Assembly: GCF_007833355.1 (NCBI RefSeq)
Contig: NZ_CP020914.1
Span: 2,838,047 to 2,902,046 of the forward strand
Direction of reading: 5' to 3'
Length of the DNA stretch: 64,000 nt
Source of the DNA: Denitratisoma sp. DHT3
GTDB lineage: Bacteria > Pseudomonadota > Gammaproteobacteria > Burkholderiales > Rhodocyclaceae
The notes below the pieces were generated by a model, which worked only from the letters and a program-made list of their open reading frames with translations, made no database searches and was not told the origin of the DNA. A program made the translations under genes and the position numbers. Each line of letters begins with the position of its first letter. The first letter of the stretch is position 1. This document shows positions 28,535-37,121 of this stretch, piece after piece.

Positions 28535-30046
28535 ATGCTGCTCTGGTTCGTCGCGCTGTATCTGTTGATTTCGGTCGGCATCGGCCTGTTCGCCGCCACC
28601 CGGGTCCATAACGTCAAGGATTTCGCCGTGGCCGGCCGCCACCTGCCGCTGCCGGTGGTGACCGCCACGGTGTTCGCCACCTGGTTCGGCGCCGAGGCGG
28701 TGTTCGGCGCCTCGGCCACCTTCGTCAAGGAGGGCTTGAGCGGCGTGGTGGCCGACCCCTTCGGCTCCTCGATGTGCCTGGTGCTGGCCGGTCTGTTCTT
28801 TTCCCGCTACCTCTACAAGCTCAACATCATCACCCTGGGCGACTTCTACCGGATGCGCTACAACCGCACCGTGGAAGTGATCACCACCCTGTGCATCGTC
28901 GCTTCCTATCTGGGCTGGGTGTCGGCCCAGATCAAGGCCCTGGGCCTGGTCCTCAACGTGGTCACCCAGGGGGCGCTGAGTCAGGAGGCCGGCATGATCC
29001 TGGGCGCGGCGGTGGTGCTCACCTACACCACGTTCGGCGGCATGCTGTCGGTGGCGGTGCTCGATTTCGTCCAGATGGCGGTGAGCATGGGCGGCCTGTT
29101 CTTCATCGCCTACGTGCTTGCCGGCAAGACCGGCGGCGCCGCGACCGTGATCGAACATGCCCACGCCGCCGGCAAGTTCGAGTTCTTCCCGCCGCCGGAC
29201 CCGATACAGTGGCTGACCTTCATCGGCGCCTGGGTCACCATGATGCTGGGTTCGATTCCCCAGCAGGACGTGTTCCAGCGCATCACCTCGGCCAAGAGCG
29301 CCAGGGTCGCCGTCGGCGGCTCGGTGCTGGGGGCCTCGATCTATTTCTGCTTCACCTTCGTGCCGATGTTCATCGCCTATTCGGCCACCCTGATCGATCC
29401 GGCCCAGTACCTGCCGCTGCTCCAGTCCGACGCGCCCGCGGATTATCAGCGCGTGCTGCCGTTGCTGGTGATGAGCCAGACGCCGCTCTTCGCCCAGGTG
29501 ATCTTCTTCGGCGCCGTGCTCTCGGCGATCATGAGCTGCTCCTCGGCGACGCTGCTGGCGCCTTCGGTCACCTTCGCCGAGAACATCGTCAAGGGTTTCT
29601 TTCCGCGTCTGAGCGACTGGCAGTTCCTGCGGGTGATGCGTCTCTCCATCGTGGGTTTCGCCTGCCTGGTGCTGCTGTTCGCCCTCAACACCAACGCCTC
29701 GATCTTCAAGATGGTGGAGAACGCCTACAAGATCACCCTCGCCGGCGCCTTCGTACCGCTGATCGCCGGTGCGCTGTGGCGGCGCGCCACCACTCAGGGC
29801 GCCCTGGCGGCGACGACGGGCGGGCTGACGTCCTGGCTGCTGCTGGAAGTCCTGCTGGGCGAGACCGTGCCGGTGCCGGCGCAGTTGATCGGCCTCGGCG
29901 TCAGCGCCGCCGGCATGGTGCTCGGCTCGCTGCTGCCGCAGTGGGTCGGCCGCCGGCCCGTCGGCCAGGACCCCCATGCCTTCCTGCATCACCATGCAGC
30001 CTCCCAGACCCACCATGCCGGAGAGCTGCCCCATCATCATGGATAG
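28535..30046 (+). CDS. Sodium:solute symporter (SSS family)
   Basis: 503 residues with about 13 TM helices. VHNVKDFAVAGRHLPLPVV and ATWFGAEAVFGASATFVKEG are typical SSS blocks near TM1-2, where the Na+ site lies. The substrate is unknown (solutes in this family include proline, pantothenate and short-chain acids). ATG 28535 follows GGGAATT. The C-terminal tail is His-rich (HAFLHHHAASQTHHAGELPH), which is unusual and could bind metal. It is followed 21 nt later by a diguanylate cyclase gene and then potA, so it probably belongs to the same transcript. Confidence 0.88.
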   Translation: MLLWFVALYLLISVGIGLFAATRVHNVKDFAVAGRHLPLPVVTATVFATWFGAEAVFGASATFVKEGLSGVVADPFGSSMCLVLAGLFFSRYLYKLNIITLGDFYRMRYNRTVEVITTLCIVASYLGWVSAQIKALGLVLNVVTQGALSQEAGMILGAAVVLTYTTFGGMLSVAVLDFVQMAVSMGGLFFIAYVLAGKTGGAATVIEHAHAAGKFEFFPPPDPIQWLTFIGAWVTMMLGSIPQQDVFQRITSAKSARVAVGGSVLGASIYFCFTFVPMFIAYSATLIDPAQYLPLLQSDAPADYQRVLPLLVMSQTPLFAQVIFFGAVLSAIMSCSSATLLAPSVTFAENIVKGFFPRLSDWQFLRVMRLSIVGFACLVLLFALNTNASIFKMVENAYKITLAGAFVPLIAGALWRRATTQGALAATTGGLTSWLLLEVLLGETVPVPAQLIGLGVSAAGMVLGSLLPQWVGRRPVGQDPHAFLHHHAASQTHHAGELPHHHG

Positions 30047-30067
30047 ACCGCCGCGCGGGATCGCTCG

Positions 30068-31543
30068 ATGAACACACACCACCGCATCACGGGACGCCAC
30101 CGCCTCATGCTGTTGTTGGGAACGCTGCTGACGCTGGGCTTCCTGACCACCAGCCTGGGCAGCTATTTCGTTTCCAAGCGGGAAATCCACGACGCCATCG
30201 TCGACCGCGAACTGCCCCTGACCTCGGACACGGTGTATTCCGAGATCCAGAAGGATCTGGTCCGCCCCGTCTTCATTTCCTCGATGATGGCCAGCGACAC
30301 CTTCCTGCGCGACTGGGTGCTCCATGGCGAAAAGGACGTGACGCTCATCACCAAGTACCTGAAAGAAGTGAAGTCGCGCTATGGCGCCTTCAGCAGCTTT
30401 TTCGTCGCGGACGGCTCGTCCACTTACTATCACGCGGGGGGCGTGTTGAAGAAGGTGCGCCCCGACGAGTATCGCGACATCTGGTATTACCGGGTACGGG
30501 CGATGAGCGAGCCCTATGAGATCAACGTGGACCTGGACATGGCCAACCGCGACACGATGACCATCTTCGTCAACTACCGGGTGCTCGACTATCAGGGCCG
30601 CTACCTGGGCGCCACCGGCGTCGGCCTGACGGTGGATGCGGTGCGCCATCTGCTCAGCGACTACCAGAAGCGCTACCAGCGCAGCGTCTATTTCGTCACC
30701 CAGACCGGCAAGGTCGTCCTCTTCGGCAGTCAGCCGCTCCCTGCCGACGACATCCATGCCGTGAGCGGATTGGGCGCCATCGCCGATCGAATTCTCGCCA
30801 ATCCCGCCGGTTCCTACCAATACCGTCTCGATGGCCGCGACCATCTGCTCAACGTGCGCTACGTGCCGGAACTGAAGTGGTATCTGTTCGTGGAGAAGGT
30901 GGAGGACGACGCCCTCTCCAGCATCCGCCGCGCGCTGTACCTGAACCTCGCGGTCTGTGTCGGCGTCACCCTGCTGATCCTGGCCTTGACCGGCGTCACC
31001 CTGCGCCGCTATCAACAGCGTCTGGAGCAGATGGCCACCACCGACAAGCTCACCGGCCTCGCCAACCGCCAGACCGGCGAACTCCTGCTCGAACACGCCC
31101 TGGCGGACGCCCGGCGCAGCCAGGCGCCGCTGGCCGCGGTCCTGATCGACATCGACAATTTCAAGGACATCAACGACAGCCACGGCCACCTGGCCGGCGA
31201 CCGGGTGCTGACGCGCACCGCCGAGCTGGTCGCCGCCAATCTGCGCGCCTCGGACCTGGCCTGCCGCTGGGGCGGCGAGGAGTTCCTGCTGCTGTTCAGG
31301 AATTGCGCCGGCGAACAGGCCCTGCTGCTGGCGGACAAATTGCGTTCCATCGTCGCCGTCGCGACCATCGATGTGGACGGCACGGCCGTGCATGTCACGC
31401 TCAGTGCCGGGGTCGCCCAATACGCGTCGCCCCAGACCGCCGAGCAGCTGGTCGGCCGCGCCGACCAGGCGCTCTACGCCGCCAAGCGCGGCGGCCGCAA
31501 TCGCGCCATACTGCAAGCGAGCGCCACCGAATCCGGAGACTGA
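30068..31543 (+). CDS. Membrane-bound diguanylate cyclase with Cache-like sensor
   Basis: 491 residues: TM1 at about 13-33, a periplasmic Cache-like domain (about 40-290), TM2 at about 296-315, then GGDEF. The active motif is GGEEF in CRWGGEEFLLLF, with an intact RASD inhibitory site five residues before it, so it should make c-di-GMP and be product-inhibited. It lies 6 nt before potA, suggesting that polyamines or the PotD protein feed its sensor, by analogy with the Vibrio NspS/MbaA pair. That link is inference from gene order. Confidence 0.92.
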   Translation: MNTHHRITGRHRLMLLLGTLLTLGFLTTSLGSYFVSKREIHDAIVDRELPLTSDTVYSEIQKDLVRPVFISSMMASDTFLRDWVLHGEKDVTLITKYLKEVKSRYGAFSSFFVADGSSTYYHAGGVLKKVRPDEYRDIWYYRVRAMSEPYEINVDLDMANRDTMTIFVNYRVLDYQGRYLGATGVGLTVDAVRHLLSDYQKRYQRSVYFVTQTGKVVLFGSQPLPADDIHAVSGLGAIADRILANPAGSYQYRLDGRDHLLNVRYVPELKWYLFVEKVEDDALSSIRRALYLNLAVCVGVTLLILALTGVTLRRYQQRLEQMATTDKLTGLANRQTGELLLEHALADARRSQAPLAAVLIDIDNFKDINDSHGHLAGDRVLTRTAELVAANLRASDLACRWGGEEFLLLFRNCAGEQALLLADKLRSIVAVATIDVDGTAVHVTLSAGVAQYASPQTAEQLVGRADQALYAAKRGGRNRAILQASATESGD

Positions 31544-31549
31544 TACGCC

Positions 31550-32635
31550 ATGGCCCTGCTGGAGCTGAGGAACCTCACCCGCCGCTTCGGCAGCCTGGAA
31601 GCGGTCAAGGAAGTTTCCCTGGCGATCGAGGCCGGCGAATTCTTCACCCTGCTCGGCCCCTCGGGCTGCGGCAAGACCACCATTCTGCGGATGATCGCCG
31701 GCTTCGACGCACCCGACGCGGGCGAGATCCTGCTCGACGGCAAGCCGCTGGCCGGCATTGCGCCGGAGCGCCGGCCGCTGCACACGGTATTCCAGAGCTA
31801 CGCCCTGTTTCCCCACATGACCGTGGCCGGCAACGTCGCCTTTCCGTTGGAGATGGCGGGCCGCTCGCGCGACGAGATCCGCCGCCGCGTGGCCGAGACC
31901 CTGGCGCTGGTGCATCTGGAGGACAAGGGCGGCGCCTATCCCCATGAACTCTCCGGCGGCCAGAAGCAGCGCGTCGCCCTGGCCCGCGGCCTGGTGAACA
32001 AGCCGCGCCTGCTGCTGCTCGACGAACCGCTCGGCGCGCTGGACGCCAAACTGCGCCAGGAGATGCAGATCGAACTGATCGCCCTGCAGCGGGAAGTGGG
32101 CGTCACCTTCGTCTTCGTCACCCATTCGCAGCAGGAGGCGCTGGCCCTGTCCCACCGTATCGCCGTGATGCGCGCCGGCCGCATCGAGCAGTGCGACGAG
32201 CCGGATCGGCTCTACACCCAGCCCGCCAACCGCTTCGTCGCCGACTTCATCGGCAAGATCAATCTGCTGGAAGTGGAGGTGAAGGCCGCCGGCAAGGCGC
32301 AGATGACCCTCCACGCCAAGGGCCTGGGCGACATCGCCGCCGCCGCTCCGTGCGCCATCCGCATCGGTGAGCACGGCGCCTTCGCCCTGCGGCCGGAGCT
32401 GATCCGGGTGCACGGTCATCGCGAGTCCGCCGATCTGAAGAACCGCTTCGAGGGCAAGGTGCGGGAACTGCTCTACCTGGGCGACGTGACCCTCTACAAG
32501 GTGGAACTGGCCAACGGTTTCGTCATCGAGGCCCTGATGCCCAACGCCGCGCCGGGCCGGGCCAAGTTCCACGAGACGGGGGACACCGTGTTCATCTGCT
32601 GGCGCCAGGATGCCGGCGTCTATCTGCGAGATTAG
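31550..32635 (+). CDS. potA: Polyamine ABC transporter ATPase PotA
   Basis: 361 residues. Walker A is GPSGCGKTT (36-44), the signature is LSGGQKQR, and Walker B is LLLLDEPLGALD. A C-terminal TOBE/regulatory domain follows. It powers spermidine/putrescine import with PotB, PotC and PotD encoded just downstream. Its TAG stop lies inside the 6-bp ATTAGG that an IS481-family element duplicated on insertion, so the reading frame is undamaged. Confidence 0.93.
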   Translation: MALLELRNLTRRFGSLEAVKEVSLAIEAGEFFTLLGPSGCGKTTILRMIAGFDAPDAGEILLDGKPLAGIAPERRPLHTVFQSYALFPHMTVAGNVAFPLEMAGRSRDEIRRRVAETLALVHLEDKGGAYPHELSGGQKQRVALARGLVNKPRLLLLDEPLGALDAKLRQEMQIELIALQREVGVTFVFVTHSQQEALALSHRIAVMRAGRIEQCDEPDRLYTQPANRFVADFIGKINLLEVEVKAAGKAQMTLHAKGLGDIAAAAPCAIRIGEHGAFALRPELIRVHGHRESADLKNRFEGKVRELLYLGDVTLYKVELANGFVIEALMPNAAPGRAKFHETGDTVFICWRQDAGVYLRD

Positions 32636-33615
32636 GTGTCTAGTCCCGCCTGGTTATAAACACGTTTTTTGAACAATTCTGGTTTTTTCTGCTGCCATTC
32701 CTTGAGCGCCTGAATGGGAGAACGATGGTTGAGTGCGCGCTGCGGAATCTGCTGGTTGTAGGTTTTTACATAGCGCGCAAGCGTCGTCTCCAACTCAGCG
32801 GCTGAAGCAAATCGGGTCTGGCTCACCACCTCACTGATTCGGCCATTGAAACGCTCGACCATCCCGTTGGTCTGCGGGTGGCGTGGCGGGCACAGGCGGT
32901 GCTCGATGTTCAGCGCCGCGCAGCGTACATCAAAGACGTGGCGTCCTGTGGGCTCACGCTTTTTGCTTGTGAAGCGGTCGGTAAACTGGCTGCCGTTGTC
33001 CGTGAGCAGTTTGACGATCTTCATCGGTGCGGCGCGTTCCAGGCGGTTCAAAAAATCCACGCTGCTACGCTCGCTTTGATCGGCATAGATATGCATGAAC
33101 ACCCAGCGTGTGGCGCGATCGATAGCCACAAACAGGTAGCGCCGCTCTTTTTCGTCGGGCATCTGCGGTAAGTACTTGATATCCATGTGCAGGAAGCCTG
33201 GCTCGTAATCCTTGAAGGTTTTGACAGAGGGCTGGATTTCGCCTGCATCGGCCAGTGCCTCGGCTTGTTGTTGGCGCAGGTTGGCCACGCCATGGCGGCG
33301 CAAGCAGCGATCCAGTCCCGAGCGCGAGACTTCCGGATTGATGAATTCGCGCACCACAGCCACCAGGTCATCTAACGGCAGCAGCGTCAGGCGCCGTAAC
33401 GCCACGACAATCGCCTCTTGCGCAGGCGTCAGCGTGGTACAGAGCTTGTGCGGGCGGTGCGATAAATCCTCCGGACTATCGCGCCGCTTCCACTTACGCG
33501 CGGTCGCTACGCTGATGTTGTAGCGTTCTGCCAACTCAGCCAGCGATGCGGATGACTGCTTGATCTCTGTTCGCGTTCGAGGGGTCGTTCGGGCTTGGGC
33601 GTGGACTTCACTCAT
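32632..33615 (-). CDS. IS481-family transposase
   Basis: 327 residues. An N-terminal HTH (LAELAERYNISVATARKWKR) is followed by an rve integrase core with DDE residues in HMDIKYLP, TDNGSQF and PQTNGMVERFNGRISE. It looks intact. Its last codon and TAA stop lie outside the element, in the duplicated target ATTAGG, which is also where potA ends on the other strand. It carries out cut-and-paste or copy-paste insertion of its own element. Confidence 0.93.
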   Translation of the reverse strand: MSEVHAQARTTPRTRTEIKQSSASLAELAERYNISVATARKWKRRDSPEDLSHRPHKLCTTLTPAQEAIVVALRRLTLLPLDDLVAVVREFINPEVSRSGLDRCLRRHGVANLRQQQAEALADAGEIQPSVKTFKDYEPGFLHMDIKYLPQMPDEKERRYLFVAIDRATRWVFMHIYADQSERSSVDFLNRLERAAPMKIVKLLTDNGSQFTDRFTSKKREPTGRHVFDVRCAALNIEHRLCPPRHPQTNGMVERFNGRISEVVSQTRFASAAELETTLARYVKTYNQQIPQRALNHRSPIQALKEWQQKKPELFKKRVYNQAGLDT

Positions 33616-33719
33616 GTCGCTTGCTTCGCTTTCAAGGTTTCAATCAGACCACGCATCACTTCTCTTGCTCGAAAGAGTGGCCAGCTACGAAGCGGGATAT
33701 GATCACACGGGATGCAACA
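32637..33719 (-). mobile_element. IS481-family element between potA and potB
   Basis: A complete 1083-bp element. The left end starts TGTCTAGTCCCGCCTG and the right end, read inward, TGTTGCATCCCGTGTG, which are related terminal inverted repeats. It is flanked by ATTAGG at 32631-32636 and again at 33720-33725, a 6-bp target duplication. Removing the element and one copy restores a potA stop 10 nt before potB. The transposase runs on the minus strand, against the pot operon. Confidence 0.9.
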
Positions 33720-33735
33720 ATTAGGACATTCGGTC

Positions 33736-34557
33736 ATGGCCGCCATCCGTGACACCAGCAAATGGGCCGTGACTCTGCCGCCGACCCTGTTCCTGCTCGT
33801 CTTCTTCCTCGTACCGGCGTTGATCGTGTTCTTCGCCGGTTTCCGCGAGCCGGGCGATTTCGGCGGCCTGGCGCCGCTGCCGGCGGTGTCGCTGGAGGCC
33901 TACCGCTTCCTCTTCGGCGACGTGATCTATCTGGAGATCTTCGCCCGCTCCTTCCTGGTCGCGCTGGTCACCACGCTGCTCTGCATCCTCCTGGCCTACC
34001 CGCTGGCCTGGCTCATCGCCAGGAGCCCCAAGGCGCGCCGCGACCTCCTGGTGCTGCTGGTGGTGCTGCCCTTCGCCAGCAACTTCCTGGTCCGCATCTA
34101 TGCCTGGATCATGCTGCTGGGGCCGGTGAACCTGCTCTACACGCCCTTCGCGGTGATCGCCGGCATGGTCTACGTGCATCTGCCGTTCATGGTGCTGCCC
34201 TTGTACACCAACCTGGAAAAGCACGATCCGGCCTTGCTGGAGGCGGCACGGGATCTCGGCGCCAATGCCTGGACGCGCTTCTGGCGCATCACCTTTCCCC
34301 TTTCGCTGCCGGGTATCTTCTCCGGTTCGGCGCTGGTCTTCATTCCGGTGCTGGGCATGTTCGCCGTACCCGAACTGCTGGGCGGCACCGGCGACATCCT
34401 GATCGGCAACCTGATCAAGGAGCAGTTCCTCGACAACCGCGACTGGCCACTGGGTTCGGCCCTGTCGATCATGCTCACCATCGCGGTGCTGCTCCTGGCC
34501 GGTGCCGCGGCGTGGGCGGCGCGGCGCCGGCTGCACGGTACCGAGGCGATATCGTGA
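33736..34557 (+). CDS. potB: Polyamine ABC transporter permease PotB
   Basis: 273 residues with six TM helices and the MetI/PotB permease signature EAARDLGANAWTRFWRITFP that docks on the ATPase. The start at 33736 is preceded by AGGA, which belongs to the ATTAGG target copy left by the IS481 element. Its stop overlaps the GTG of potC. It forms the channel with PotC for polyamine import. Any promoter must now read through or out of the IS element. Confidence 0.92.
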   Translation: MAAIRDTSKWAVTLPPTLFLLVFFLVPALIVFFAGFREPGDFGGLAPLPAVSLEAYRFLFGDVIYLEIFARSFLVALVTTLLCILLAYPLAWLIARSPKARRDLLVLLVVLPFASNFLVRIYAWIMLLGPVNLLYTPFAVIAGMVYVHLPFMVLPLYTNLEKHDPALLEAARDLGANAWTRFWRITFPLSLPGIFSGSALVFIPVLGMFAVPELLGGTGDILIGNLIKEQFLDNRDWPLGSALSIMLTIAVLLLAGAAAWAARRRLHGTEAIS

Positions 34558-35333
34558 AGAAAAACAGCTTCGGGCTCTGGGCCGCGGCCTTGGCCGTGTA
34601 TGGTTTTCTCTACATTCCGCTGGCGGTGGTGGTGCTGTTCTCCTTCAATGACTCGCAGCTCAACGCCCAGTGGGTCGGCTTCACGCTGCGCTGGTATGCG
34701 AAGCTGGCGGGGGACGGGGAGATGCTGCGGGCGGCGGCCAACTCGCTCGCCATCGCCTTGCTCTCGTCCAGCTGCGCCACGGCGCTGGGCGCGATGGCCG
34801 GCATCGCGATGCACCGCTACCGCATCCCTGGTCTGTCGTTCCTGGTGCTGACGCCGGTGGCGATGCCGGAGATCCTGCTCGGCGTTTCGCTGCTGCTGTT
34901 CTTCCGCCAGGTGCTGGACCTGACCCTGGGCTTCCTCTCCATCCTGGTGGCCCACATCACCTTTTCCATCGGTTTCGTCGCCGTCATCGTGCGCGCGCGC
35001 CTGGCGGGCATGGACGAAAGCATCTTCGAGGCGGCGCGCGACCTGGGTGCCAGCCCCTGGGCGACGTTCCGCCGAATCACCCTGCCGCTGATCCTGCCCG
35101 CGCTGGTGGCCGGCTTCCTGATGAGCTTCACACTCTCGATCGACGACTTCGTGATCACCTTCTTCGTCGCCGGCGTGGGCATCAGTACCCTGCCGTTGCA
35201 GATCTATTCGATGATCAAGGTGGCGGTGACGCCCGAGGTGAATGCCGTCTCCACCCTGCTGATGGCGCTGACGCTGACCCTGATCGCCATCGCTTCCCGG
35301 ATCGCGCCCGATGCGCTGAAGGCGAAATCGTGA
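34554..35333 (+). CDS. potC: Polyamine ABC transporter permease PotC
   Basis: 259 residues with six TM helices and the permease loop EAARDLGASPWATFRRITLP. It starts at GTG 34554, sharing GTGA with the potB stop, and ends in GTGA with the potD start, so potB-potC-potD are translationally coupled. It pairs with PotB as the transmembrane channel. LPIILPALVAGFLMSFTLS-type hydrophobic blocks and a DDFVITFF segment are typical of PotC. Confidence 0.92.
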   Translation: MKKNSFGLWAAALAVYGFLYIPLAVVVLFSFNDSQLNAQWVGFTLRWYAKLAGDGEMLRAAANSLAIALLSSSCATALGAMAGIAMHRYRIPGLSFLVLTPVAMPEILLGVSLLLFFRQVLDLTLGFLSILVAHITFSIGFVAVIVRARLAGMDESIFEAARDLGASPWATFRRITLPLILPALVAGFLMSFTLSIDDFVITFFVAGVGISTLPLQIYSMIKVAVTPEVNAVSTLLMALTLTLIAIASRIAPDALKAKS

Positions 35334-36394
35334 GGTTCTGGCTCCTCTTTCTGCTGCTGTGCGTCGCCGGTGCCCATGCCACCCACGCCGAGGAAGTGCT
35401 GCATCTCTACAACTGGAACAACTACATCAGCGAGCAGACCCTGCAGCGCTTCGAGACCCGCTGCGGCTGCCGGGTGAAGCAGGACTACTATTCGGACAAC
35501 GAGGAAATGCTGGCCAAGCTGGAGGCCGGCGCCATCGGCTACGATCTGCTGGTGCCCACCGGCAACGCGGTGGAGTCCCTGATCCGGCGCGGCGCCCTGC
35601 GGCCGCTCGACAAGACCCGCCTGCCCCATCTGGACGATATCAAGCCGGAATTCCGCAACCCCTGGTATGACCCGGCGGGGCGCTACGCCGTGCCCTATGC
35701 CACCTCCGTCACCCTGATCGGCTACAACGTCGAAAAGCTGCGCGCACTGCAGTTACCCACCGACACCTGGGCGCTGATTTTCGAGCCGCGCTACCTGGCG
35801 AAAATCCGTGGCAAGGTGACGGTGCTCAACAGCCAGCGCGAACTGATGGCGGCGGCGATGAAATACCTGGGCCACTCGGTCCAGTCGCGGGACATGGCGC
35901 AATGGGAGGCGGCCAAGACCCTGATCCTGCGTGCCAAGCCCTACTGGGCCACGTTTTCCAACAGCACTTACATCAAGGACCTGGCGGTGGGCAACATCTG
36001 GGTCGCCCACGGCTACTCCAACGACATGTTCCGGGCGCGCGAGGACGCCAAGGCGGCGGGCCGGCCGTTCACCATCGGCTTCACCATCCCGCGCGAAGGC
36101 GCGGTGCTGGCGGTGGACAACTGGGTGCTGCATCGTTCCGGCGAACATCCCAACCTGGCCCTGCGCTTCATCGATTTCATGCTGGAAGGAGAGAACGCCG
36201 CCGACGTCTCCAACCTGATCGGCGCCGGCAATCCCAATGCCGCGGCGACACGCTGGCTGCGTCCGGAGATCGCCGACGATCCGGGTATCTTCCCCAGCGG
36301 CGCGGATCTGCGCCGCCTGGAAATGCTGCGCGATTTCGAGCCGCGCATGCGCCGCGCCCTGTCGCGCTTGTGGACCGAGATCAAGGTGAGATGA
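35330..36394 (+). CDS. potD: Polyamine-binding periplasmic protein PotD
   Basis: 354 residues from GTG 35330, with signal peptide FWLLFLLLCVAGAHATHAEE. EVLHLYNWNNYISEQTLQRF is the hallmark PotD/PotF opening, and conserved pocket residues include the Trp and Asp of NYI...DLLVPTGNAV and PYATSVTLIGYN. It captures spermidine or putrescine for PotABC. It may also present them to the diguanylate cyclase encoded just before potA. It is the last plus-strand gene before the cassette cluster. Confidence 0.92.
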   Translation: MRFWLLFLLLCVAGAHATHAEEVLHLYNWNNYISEQTLQRFETRCGCRVKQDYYSDNEEMLAKLEAGAIGYDLLVPTGNAVESLIRRGALRPLDKTRLPHLDDIKPEFRNPWYDPAGRYAVPYATSVTLIGYNVEKLRALQLPTDTWALIFEPRYLAKIRGKVTVLNSQRELMAAAMKYLGHSVQSRDMAQWEAAKTLILRAKPYWATFSNSTYIKDLAVGNIWVAHGYSNDMFRAREDAKAAGRPFTIGFTIPREGAVLAVDNWVLHRSGEHPNLALRFIDFMLEGENAADVSNLIGAGNPNAAATRWLRPEIADDPGIFPSGADLRRLEMLRDFEPRMRRALSRLWTEIKVR

Positions 36395-36470
36395 ACCTCG
36401 GTTCAAACCACGGTGAGCACGGTGACACGGCGGACGCTACGGGTAACCGGTCTGCTCGGCTTTTCGTGCG

Positions 36471-36539
36471 GGCCAACGTTTGGCATAGCCAGTGCAAGCG
36501 GCTTTATCGCTGGCGTCCGTGTTGATGGATAGGTTGGAG
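36471..36539 (-). repeat. attC-like recombination site after brnA
   Basis: A 69-bp element, the same length as the site at 39847-39915. It is bounded by GGCCAAC and GTTGGAG, which pair with each other, and carries GCGGCTTTATCGC in the centre just as the other site does. Imperfect arms GCCAG/CTGGC allow a folded single-strand hairpin. On the minus strand it follows the brnTA genes, the position expected for a cassette's own attC. The end motifs deviate from the strict RYYYAAC/GTTRRRY consensus. Confidence 0.65.
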
Positions 36540-36562
36540 CCGATCTGCATCAACCCCAAAAT

Positions 36563-36772
36563 CTACTTCCAATTGAGGTTCAGCTTGCGATGTGAGGCCG
36601 CGCAGTCCCGCAAGTAGAGGTTAATAAGGCTTTGGTATGGAATACCAACCTCTTCAGATAGGGACTTGAAGTAGCCGATCGATTCTTCGTCAAGGCGGAT
36701 CGTGACCTGCTTCTTCAACTGAGAAGCGTAGGGGTTCTTACTGGCGTTGGAGAAGTCATATTCTTTACGCAT
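36563..36772 (-). CDS. brnA: BrnA-type antitoxin
   Basis: 69 residues of the BrnA/CopG ribbon-helix-helix type: KKQVTIRLDEESIGYFKSLS is the DNA-binding strand and helix, followed by GIPYQSLINLYLRDCA, the usual BrnA tail. It should neutralise BrnT and repress the shared promoter. It starts 10 nt after brnT ends. The downstream attC-like site marks it as part of an integron cassette. Confidence 0.9.
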   Translation of the reverse strand: MRKEYDFSNASKNPYASQLKKQVTIRLDEESIGYFKSLSEEVGIPYQSLINLYLRDCAASHRKLNLNWK

Positions 36773-36782
36773 GGTGACACCT

Positions 36783-37064
36783 TTACGGGTAGGACTTTGT
36801 TTCCTTGGCAGTTGCCTTGCGTGCAGAGATGATTCGAATTACTCCGTCATCTCCGCGATAGCAGTGACAAACAACCAAGAGCTGTAGCGCAGAACTTAGC
36901 CCAAGGAGGACGAAACGATCCTCGTTACCCGAATGATCGGGGTCATCAATAAGCTTGGCTCGTTCATCGTAGAAGGCTGATTTCGCCTCTTCGAAACTCA
37001 CGCCGTGCTTCTTGACGTTTACGACTGCTTTTCTTTCGTCCCACTCGAAGTGTAGCCCGCTCAT
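36783..37064 (-). CDS. brnT: BrnT-type ribonuclease toxin
   Basis: 93 residues matching BrnT: LHFEWDERKAVVNVKKHGVSFEEA, then DPDHSGNEDRFVLLGLS and VIRIISARKAT, the conserved RelE-like core with its Arg-Ile-Ile-Ser-Ala-Arg-Lys tail. BrnT cleaves RNA and slows growth under stress. It is encoded first and BrnA second, the standard order. The coding base composition is lower in GC than neighbouring core genes, fitting acquisition with a cassette. Confidence 0.9.
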   Translation of the reverse strand: MSGLHFEWDERKAVVNVKKHGVSFEEAKSAFYDERAKLIDDPDHSGNEDRFVLLGLSSALQLLVVCHCYRGDDGVIRIISARKATAKETKSYP

Positions 37065-37070
37065 AAACTA

Positions 37071-37099
37071 AGTGTAGTTACATTGTAGTTATCATGCAA
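37071..37099 (-). promoter_or_regulatory. Probable brnTA promoter with direct repeat
   Basis: On the minus strand, TTGCAT (37099-37094) and TACACT (37076-37071) are separated by 17 bp. An 8-bp direct repeat TGTAGTTA, 11 bp apart (37073-37080 and 37084-37091 on the plus strand), overlaps the spacer and the -10 box and could be the BrnA operator. The predicted transcription start falls at about the brnT ATG, so the mRNA may be leaderless or nearly so. Confidence 0.5.
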
Positions 37100-37121
37100 G
37101 TTGGTACGGTGGAAACGTGGA

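Noticed and set aside
28427..32572. A very long minus-strand frame continuing upstream of the EAL-HDOD gene
   Set aside because: It is antisense to the symporter, cyclase and potA genes, is rich in Gln/Arg/His typical of GC-driven shadows, and has no domain. Only 27152-28426 is real.
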